A DNA stretch of 64,000 bases, taken from assembly GCA_028826165.1 (NCBI GenBank), contig JAPDFW010000090.1, positions 124,001 to 188,000 on the forward strand, in the 5' to 3' direction. The notes under the pieces are model-generated. The model saw only the letters and a list, made by a program, of their open reading frames with translations, was not told where the DNA came from and searched no databases. The position numbers and the translations under genes were made by a program. Origin of the DNA: Anaeramoeba ignava. Lineage: Eukaryota; Metamonada; Anaeramoebidae. This document shows, one piece after another, positions 56,503 through 64,000 of the stretch; within the stretch, counting starts at the first letter, position 1; each line of letters begins with the position of its first letter.

Positions 56503-56980
56503 CTTTAAAATAACTTTAAAATAACTTTAAAATAACTTTAAAATAACTTTAAAATAACTTTAAAATAATTTTAAAATAACTTTAAAATAACTTTAAAATA
56601 ATTTTAAAATAACTTTAAAATAACTTTAAAATAACTTTAAAATAACTTTAAAATAACTTTAAAATAACTTTAAAATAACTTTAAAATAACTTTAAAATAA
56701 CTTTAAAATAACTTTAAAATAACTTTTTTTTTTAATTCTTCCTCAAGTTGGGATTGTAATATTTCTTCTTCAAAATTTAAACAAAAAATCAAATTAACAA
56801 AAATTCCTTTTTTTTTTTAAGTTGAACTAGCAAAATAAAAAGTAAAATAAAAATTCCACTTTATCTTTATTTTTATTTTTATTTTTATTTTTATTTTTAT
56901 TTTTAATTTTGAAATAATTTATGTTGTTTTTTTAACAAAAAAATTAAAAATTTTTCTTTTTTTTTTTTTTAAATTAATTG
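56489..56980 (+). repeat. 11-bp tandem array AACTTTAAAAT and intergenic spacer
   Basis: About 21 copies of AACTTTAAAAT run from the last codons of the RhoGEF gene (its TAA at 56500-56502 lies in the first unit) to about 56725. The remaining 255 bp before the convergent WDR7 stop is A/T-rich, with five tandem TTTTTA hexamers at 56870-56903, and shows no gene. Confidence 0.9.
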
Positions 56981-59900
56981 TTATTTAAATTTTTCTGCAT
57001 GAACCAATTTTGATTGCCAAAAAATTTTAATTGAATGATCAGAATCCCAAGTCAAACTAAGATTTCTCAAAATATTTCCCATTTTAGTTTTTGGATGAAG
57101 TTGCATTCTTGAAACTTGTTGGTCTGGAGTAAGTTTATGATATTGTTCCAAATCAGTTGATCTAACGGATTTAAGCAACAATTTTGAAGAATGAAAAAGA
57201 GAAGAAGTAAGTTTCCAAATTCGAAGAGTATTTTCTTTATGAGAATAAGAAGCAATAAATTTCCCACTTGGATTGAATTGGATTGCAGAAACGGATCTTT
57301 TATGACCAGAAAATTTATAATGAGCGTCTCTTTTTATATCAAAAATACCGAATCCGCCTGATTGCAATCCAACAATAATCCGCGAATTACTTGAGTTGTA
57401 ATCGATCATTGGAAATGTTTTTGTGATTGTGTTGAGAATTTTTGTTGATTGTGCATCCAATCCTTTGTTCTCTTCTCCATCCCCTGAAAAAAAAGCCAAA
57501 CAAATAATTTTCAACATATCAATCAATTTTTTCAACAAACAAACTGGGGATTCCTGAATGATATCAAGAAGAGTTGAGTAGAATAATTTCTTGGGTTCGA
57601 TTCCAAGTTCTGGTCTTGTCATTTCCTTTCGAAATCCAACAAAAAAAAGGTTTGGGTTTATTTTTCCAATTAAAAACAACGATTTTTTGGATTCTTTTTG
57701 GATTCGGTTGTTTTCTGAAAAACAAGCAAGTGAGATCATATTTCTAATTGCCAAAGTTGCCTCTTCAGAATGTCTCTTCCAAATTTTAAATCCTCTTCCA
57801 ATCAAACGAATAGAAATCGCTGAACGAATGTTGGATTCTTCCATGGATTCCAGCAAATTTGATAAAATTCGTTTTGATAAATATTTGCTGAGTGAATCCG
57901 GATAATTCACTGATAAATAAGCAAGAATTAAAAATCCATCAAGTTTATTGCTTGTTGATATTGTTTTTTGGATTCGAATTTCCCATTCATTTGCAATTTC
58001 TTTGCGTTCCACTGGATTTAAATGATCCAAATAATTCCCAATAATAACCTCAGCTGCTTGCTGTATTTCTTCATGAGAAACTTGCCAAAATTTAGATAGA
58101 AAACTCAATGAAGGTTTATGATAATTTTCCAATTTTTTGGGAATAAATTCGCAAAAATTCGCAATTAATTCGTTTCCAATGCTTTGGAATTTCAGATATG
58201 TTGATTGTGTAAGTGCATGTCCAATTGCTACACAAAATAAAACTGTCATTGCTGTTATTGTCGGTGAAATTTTCCACTTCAAAAATAAATATTCCATTTT
58301 GGGTGAAAATATTGAGATTGCATTTGAATTTCCAAAAATACATAATGATGTTTGTGTGCTTTCTGGTTTAACTATTCCTAATCGATTTCCGAGTAGATCG
58401 TCTAAATTATCCAAGACACCCCAAGGTATAAACAAAGATAAGAAATGAAGAATATCAACTTCAGCAAGATTCTTTTTAAAAAATATAAATATAAATATAA
58501 ATATTTTTAAATTTAATTAATTGAATATAAATTTTAATTTTACAATTTCTTCAATAAATTCCATTTCTCGTAAATAATTGCACAACTCTGGTATATTAAT
58601 AATTAATCCATGTGTTTGTGAAAATTGATAATTCATTAAAAATCCATTTGTTGGTTGTTTTCTATTCTCTTTATCGAAAATTAATCCTTGAAATTCCAAT
58701 TCAGTATATTGATCTCCAATTAACGAAACTTGAAGGTTTGATTGATTTTCAGAAATAATACGATCCAACTTTCCCGAATCTATTCTCCATAAATACATTT
58801 CCTTTTCATGAGTTTCAACAGCTAAATATTTTCCATTTTTTTCAATAAAAATTCTTTGAATCGGAGAAGGATGACCAAGAATAAACTTCATTTCAAGACA
58901 ATCAAGATCATAAATAATAATTGTTTGATTTTCAGCAACTCCACAAAATAATTGATGTTGTTCTCCTGATCTTATCAAATCAAACAAGGCAAATATTGGT
59001 GAAGAATGATACTGAATAGTTGTAACTTGCTTATTATCGTCCATATCCCATATTCTTATTGTTAAATCACGTGATGCTGAGACTAAAATATTGTTGTAGT
59101 TTTTTGGTGAAAGTAAAGCGGTAATTTCTGAAGAATGCCCAACAAGTTTTGTTATTTTGGATTGATTAGAATGAGTTAAAACAATTGGCTGGATAACAAT
59201 ATCTCCAGTATTGTATCCATCTATAATATATGAAGGAAAAGAGCTTGAATCAGAGATGATATAGTTACATGTTACAAATGGTGTATTTTCATCATTTAAC
59301 ATCCATCCATCTGAAAAAGATGAAATGATACTTGGCGAACTTAAAATTTCATTTGAAATTTCATTTGAATTTTCATTTAATTTTTCATTTAAATTTTCAT
59401 TTGAATTTTCATTTGAATTTTCATTTTGATTTGATTTTCTTAATGTTTCATCTATTTTGTCGTGATCCCAAAAATAAATTTTCCCAAGACTTGTCCCACA
59501 AACAAAGTGAAACTCTGGATCTTCAAAAATATTTGATGATATTGGGAAATCAAAATTATAAATTTGTGATTTTGTTTGATTTGAAAAATCAGTCAATTTA
59601 AAAAGAGCAATTCGTTTAACATTTTTGATAATCAAATCCTCATGAAACGAGTGATTTTTCTTTGTTTTTTTGGTACGATGTTCAAGTTGTATTTTTCTTA
59701 TTTTCTTTTGATCGATTGCATCCATTACGAATTCAATCAATTCAAAATCTTCCTTATCAACTGTTTTTTGATTTTCATCATCTGTTAAATCATCTTTTTT
59801 AATTTCTTCCTCTAAACATGATTCAAGATTTGGGAAGTTTTTCATTGCATTTTGATTCAAATAAATGCGATAAATTCCAACATCTCCAGTATCACAAGAC

Positions 59901-61751
59901 CAAACAGCAAAATGGAGATCATCAATAAATTTTGCTTTTGAATTAATAAAATTGATTTCGAATTCATCTCCAAACAAATTTTGAGTTGCTATTGAATCAT
60001 AAATATAATAGCTTGTATTTGTTGTTATTAATAAAAATGATTGATTTTGAGAAAGAGAGACTGAATTGCAAAGGAAATCTTTGGAAATTTCTACTTTATA
60101 CATGCAAGATTTTTTGGGAAATTGTTCAAATCTTCCTGAAGAGATTTCATTATAAGTTGGCAATTTCCAATAATAAATAGAATTATCTAAACCAAGAGAG
60201 ATGATATAATTTCTTGCATCTAATTTTTTTGTTTGAATTAATTAATTGCTTTTTTTTTTGAATTTCTTCGTTTGAATTTTTATTTACAAATGCTAGGTCC
60301 TTCATATGATAATGATAAATCTGAAACAAAAGAACCATTTGTTGAAAGAACTTGAATAATATCCATTGAATATAAATCAACAATTTCAATAATATTAGAA
60401 TTACCAGCAGCAATTAAACATCTTTGATTATTGCTCACATATAAAAAAGTAGGGCAAGATGATAAAAGTTTTTCCCTTCTAGAATAACAAAAACCATCAT
60501 CAACATTCCAAATGCAAAGAGTTCCGTCAAGAGAAACTATAAAAAATTTAATATAAATATAATTATAAATTTAATATTAATTTTAATATAATTTTAATAT
60601 AAATTTTAATTGATATTAATTTTGATATAAATTTTAATATAAATTTAATTATAAATTTAATTATAAATTTTAATTATAAATTTTAATTTTAATATAAATT
60701 TTAATTTTAATATAAATTTAATTAATTTAATTATAAATTTTTGATATAAATATAAATATAAATTTAATATAAATTTTTTAAAATATTAATTTAATTATAA
60801 ATTTTGATATTAATTTTAATTATAAATTTTAAATATAAAATTTTGATATAATTTTAAATTATTAATTTAATAAATTTTAATAAATTTAAATTTTATAAAT
60901 TTAAATTTAATTTATTTAAATAAATTTAAATATTAATTTTAATATAAATTTATAATTTAATATAATTTTTATTATAAATTTTAATAAATATAAATATAAA
61001 TTTTGATATTAATTTTTGATATAAATTTTATTATTAATTTTAATATTAATTTGATAATTTTATAAATATAATTATAAATTTTTAATTATAAATTGAATTA
61101 TAAATTTAATTATAAATTTATTATAAATTTTGATATTAATTTTAATATAAATTTTAATATTAATTTTTGTTATAAATATTAAATTTAATTATTTTAATTT
61201 TTAATTATAAATTTAATTATAATTATAAATTTAATTATAAATTTTAATATAAATAAATTTTAATTATTATAAATTTTAATTATAAATTTTAATATAAATA
61301 TAATTATAAATTTTAATATAAATATAATTATAAATTTTGATATAAATTTTAATATAAATTTAATTATAGATTTAAATATAGATTTAAATATAAATTTAAT
61401 TATAAATTTTGATATTAATATAATTATAGATTTAATTATAAATTTTGATATTAATATAATTATAGATTTAATTATAGATTTAATTATAAATTTACCACTT
61501 GCACAAGCATTAACAAAAGTGTGGTGAACATTAACAAGAGCAGTTATTGGAGAATTATGACCAATAAGAATAACTTTTGGAGTTATTTTATTTTCAAGTT
61601 TTTTTTTTTCAAATTCCCAAATACAAATTTTTCCACTTTGAGTTCCAGAAATAAAATATTTAGCATCTTTTGTATGTAAAATTGAAGTTATATTATGCTT
61701 TTCTGGTTTATGTTTATTCCAAAAAACAAATCCAATTTCAAGTGAATCCAT
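56981..61751 (-). CDS. WDR7 / Rabconnectin-3 beta homologue
   Basis: Four exons (61751-61496, 60536-60288, 60219-58544, 58471-56981) join in phase to 1,223 residues. The start, VFWNKHKPEKHNITSILHTK then FISGTQSGKICIWEF and ILIGHNSPITAL, is the distinctive WDR7 N-terminus. Next come SVSLDGTLCIWNVDDG and further WD repeats to about residue 560 (LVGHSSEITALLS, SASRDLTIRIWDMDDN). LSLFIPWGVLDNLDDL begins the conserved WDR7 linker; a helical region follows, and C-terminal WD repeats read IIVGLQSGGFGIFDIKRDAH and FSGHKRSVSAIQFNPSGKFI. Human WDR7 is about 1,490 residues. In animals it pairs with DMXL proteins (Rabconnectin-3 alpha) to regulate V-ATPase assembly and endosome acidification. An Asn/Glu insert lies around 59340-59440. 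The DMXL partner gene is not in this window. Confidence 0.88.
60537..61495 (-). repeat. Intronic ATAAATTTTAATAT-type simple repeat
   Basis: 959-bp intron 1 of the WDR7 gene, built from imperfect ATAAATTTTAAT, ATTAATTTTGAT and ATAATTATAGATTTA units, more degenerate than the other intronic arrays. Confidence 0.88.
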
Positions 61752-62404
61752 TTTAAAAGGAAGAAAAAAATTTTGAAAAATGAAAAAATAAAAGAAAAAA
61801 AATGAAATTTAAAAAAAATGAAAAATAAATTTTTTTGGTTTTTTTTTATTATTCGTTGGCATTTTTTTAAATTGAAAAAAGAAAATAAAAGAAAAAAAAA
61901 AAAGAAAATAAAAGAAAAATAAAAGAAAATAATTGTTGAATTGGATTTTGAAAAAAAAAAAAATTTTGATCAAAAAGAAAAAAAAAAGAGAAAAATTTGA
62001 AAAAATTGTTTCATCAAAAAAAAAAGAAAAAAGAAAAAAGAAAAGAAAAAAGAAATTTAAATTTAAATTTAAAAAGATTGTTAGAATTAATTTTCCTAAT
62101 AAAATAAAAAATAAAGTAAAAAATTAATTAAAAAATTAATTAAAAAATTAATATTTAATTTTATGGTTAGTTGGAAATTGATCAATTAAACCCCAACAAT
62201 AAAAAAAAAAAAAGCAATTCATTATAAAAAATTAAAAATAAAAATTTAAATAATTTTCTTTTTCAGATCTTAATTAAAAATTGACATAAATTAAAGAATT
62301 TTTTTTCAATTTAAATTAAATTATATTAAATTAAGAAAATTTATTTGCTATAAATAATCAAAAAAAAAGAAATTTTTTAATCAAAATAACCATCAAATTA
62401 AGAA
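61752..62404 (-). promoter_or_regulatory. WDR7 upstream region
   Basis: 653 bp without a supported gene. Next to the WDR7 start the sense strand reads TTTTTTCATTTTTCAAAATT, with TTTATTTTTCATTTTTTTTA and TTTCATTTTTTTTC further upstream. A short G/C-containing block with an inverted repeat lies at 62165-62200. A 64-residue Lys-rich open frame at 61933-62127 has the composition of A-runs and is not called. Confidence 0.35.
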
Positions 62405-63125
62405 ATAATAAATAATATTCCAAAAATGTTAATAAATAATATTTTTAAAATGTTAATAAATAATAGTTTTAAAATGTTAATAAATAATATTTTTAAAATG
62501 TTAATAACTAATATTTTTAAAATTTTCATGTTAATAAATAATATTTTTAAAATGTTAATAAATAATATTCAAAAATGTTAATAAATAATTAATAAATAAT
62601 AATAAATAATAATTAATAAATAATATTCCAAAAATGTTAATAAATAATATTCCAAAAATGTTAATAAATAATATTCCAAAAATGTTAATAAATAATATTT
62701 TTAAAATGTTAATAAATAATATTTTAAAATGTTAATAAATAATAAATAATATTCCAAAAATGTTAATAAATAATAATAAATAATATTCCAAAAATGTTAA
62801 TAAATAATAAATAATAATATTTTTAAAATGTTAATAAATAATATTTTTAAAATGTTAATAAATAATATTCCAAAAATGTTAATAAATAATATTCCAAAAA
62901 TGTTAATAAATAATATTCCAAAAATGTTAATAAATAATAATTTTAAAATGTTAATAAATAATATTTTTAAAATGTTAATAAATAATATTTTTAAAATGTT
63001 AATAAATAATATTTTTAAAATGTTAATAAATAATATTCCAAAAATGTTAATAAATAATATTTTAAAATGTTAATAATAATAATTAATAATAATATTTTTA
63101 AAATGTTAATAAATAATAATTTTAA
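62405..63125 (+). repeat. Intergenic 24-bp satellite (AATGTTAATAAATAATATTCCAAA)
   Basis: About 28 units with the constant part ATGTTAATAAATAATATT and a variable end, either CCAAAA or TTTAAA. It lies directly downstream of the SPT16 stop, so it is 3' flanking sequence. An 81-codon plus-strand open frame is a by-product of the 24-bp period. Confidence 0.92.
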
Positions 63126-63134
63126 ATACCTTAA

Positions 63135-64000
63135 TTAATCAGATTCAAAACTACTTTCTGAATCAGAAGATTCATAACGTTTTGTTAATGAATGGGCAAT
63201 ATTCCCCCAAAATCCATCTTTAATAAATTTACTTGGATCACGATTAACATAATCCATAATTTTATCCCACTTCAAATTAACAGGACTTTCAAAAAATAAA
63301 ATATTAGAATTATCAAGCCAATCCTTAACACCCTCAAGATTCTCAGAAGGAATTGCAGAAATTTGAACAACCGGTCTTTTATAATCCTTGAAAATAAGAA
63401 CCAAATCAAAATTACGAAGAACAAGAGAAATTCTTTCAAAAAAAGCAACTTCGACTTCATTGATCGGTAAAACCATAAAAGGACTTGAAGTGATATGAGT
63501 TAAACAATTCAGACTTGGGATGAAAACACCCGAGATTCTATCGCAAACACCTTCAAAAGCAATATGTCTGTAGGGATCTTCAAACTCAAATGGTGTTTGT
63601 TTATTGATTTTTGTGAAATAACTTTGAATCACTGATTCAACCTTTTTTGTGAAATTGGAAAAAATTCGATTGACTTTGGAAATCAAATTGAGATCGCGTT
63701 GTTCTTCCAAATCTTCCCCGTAAATATTTTCATGTTCATTCTGGATCGAATCAATAACTTGACGAGATTCACCAACCTCAGTATAAAACTGAATATCTGG
63801 GGTTTTTTTTTTACCGAGAATAATTTCGTGAATGAGATTGAAATGAAGAATTGATTTCATTGATTCTTTTTCTGCTTTGAAAAAAAATGCATGTTTAATA
63901 TTACTGTACAAGACATCAACAATTTCACCCTTTTTGGTAATAAATCTAAATCCATTTGAATGTGCCTCTAATGCCCCCGAGATTCTTCTTCCACTAATTG
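63135..64000 (-). CDS. FACT complex subunit SPT16, C-terminal part (partial)
   Basis: The last 287 codons of SPT16, open to the right window edge with no start seen. SGRRISGALEAHSNGFRF, DVLYSNIKHAFFF, LHFNLIHEIILGKKKTPDIQ, FYTEVGE, then VEVAFFERISLVLRNFDLVL, IFKDYKRPVVQISAIP and WDKIMDYVNRDPSKFIKDG match the Rtt106-like (tandem PH) middle domain of SPT16. SPT16 with SSRP1/POB3 forms the FACT histone chaperone that moves H2A-H2B during transcription and replication. The C-terminus GFWGNIAHSLTKRYESSDSE then SSFESD is a very short acidic tail. In yeast and animals the tail is far longer and binds H2A-H2B, so the tail is much reduced here. An upstream TTG/ATG is not used as a start because coding clearly continues past the window. 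Confidence 0.93.
   Translation of the reverse strand, partial: ISGRRISGALEAHSNGFRFITKKGEIVDVLYSNIKHAFFFKAEKESMKSILHFNLIHEIILGKKKTPDIQFYTEVGESRQVIDSIQNEHENIYGEDLEEQRDLNLISKVNRIFSNFTKKVESVIQSYFTKINKQTPFEFEDPYRHIAFEGVCDRISGVFIPSLNCLTHITSSPFMVLPINEVEVAFFERISLVLRNFDLVLIFKDYKRPVVQISAIPSENLEGVKDWLDNSNILFFESPVNLKWDKIMDYVNRDPSKFIKDGFWGNIAHSLTKRYESSDSESSFESD

Noticed and set aside
57585..57605. GGTTCGATTCC resembling a tRNA T-loop
   Set aside because: It lies inside a conserved WDR7 exon and has no acceptor stem, D-arm or anticodon arm around it.
61933..62127. 64-codon Lys-rich open frame
   Set aside because: It consists of A-run codons only, has no homology-like pattern and overlaps the WDR7 upstream region.
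1..64000. CRISPR array, IS element, phage or bacterial operon
   Set aside because: The repeats are tandem with no unique spacers of constant length, no transposase or phage gene is present, and all genes are eukaryotic and intron-containing.

Overview
The window is eukaryotic nuclear DNA, extremely AT-rich, with spliceosomal GT-AG introns and the standard genetic code (TAA and TGA both end genes). Gene content (Ras and Rab GTPases, a RhoBTB-like protein, a tandem DH-PH RhoGEF, ankyrin-BTB proteins, a divergent actin, C2 and LIM proteins, MED21, SPT16, WDR7, a giant ubiquitin protease) together with Asn/Gln-rich tracts suggests a free-living amoeboid protist. Anaeramoeba-like metamonads or AT-rich amoebozoans fit best, but the species cannot be fixed from the sequence alone. 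There are 15 protein-coding loci, two of them cut by the window ends. No rRNA, tRNA, CRISPR array or transposon was recognised.

Layout. 0-8.4 kb: a partial HMG-box gene (minus), diverging from an 8-kb intronless gene for a 2,679-residue ankyrin-BTB protein (plus). 8.4-20.5 kb (plus): MED21-like, a classical Ras GTPase, a C2-domain protein and a small type I membrane protein, most with large satellite-filled introns. 20.6-30.6 kb (minus): a RhoBTB-like gene (degenerate Ras domain plus two BTB domains) and a Rab GTPase with six exons. 30.7-39 kb (plus): a roughly 2,600-residue USP9X/USP34-like deubiquitinase whose 3' end overlaps, tail to tail, a second intronless ankyrin-BTB gene (minus, to 41.5 kb). 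41.6-49.3 kb (plus): divergent actin, a beta-propeller/FN3 receptor-like membrane protein and a LIM coiled-coil protein. 49.4-51.7 kb: an intergenic satellite. 52-56.5 kb (plus): RhoGEF. 57-61.8 kb (minus): WDR7. 63.1 kb to the end (minus): the C-terminal part of SPT16.

Genes are tightly packed. Three divergent pairs share start-to-start gaps of only about 75-110 bp, and one convergent pair overlaps by 18 bp. By contrast, roughly a third of the window is simple-sequence satellite, mostly inside introns, with 6-, 12- or 14-bp units that almost lack AG and GT on the sense strand. A T-tract motif of the type TTTTTTCATTTTT lies just upstream of many start codons.

Several genes fit a small-GTPase and cytoskeleton theme: Ras, Rab, RasBTB, RhoGEF, actin, C2, LIM and an integrin-like surface protein. 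Three genes (C2, RasBTB, USP) carry apparent single-base frame breaks inside otherwise intact reading frames. Exon-length arithmetic is consistent with one-base indels, so sequence error or recent decay must be resolved before these proteins are used.
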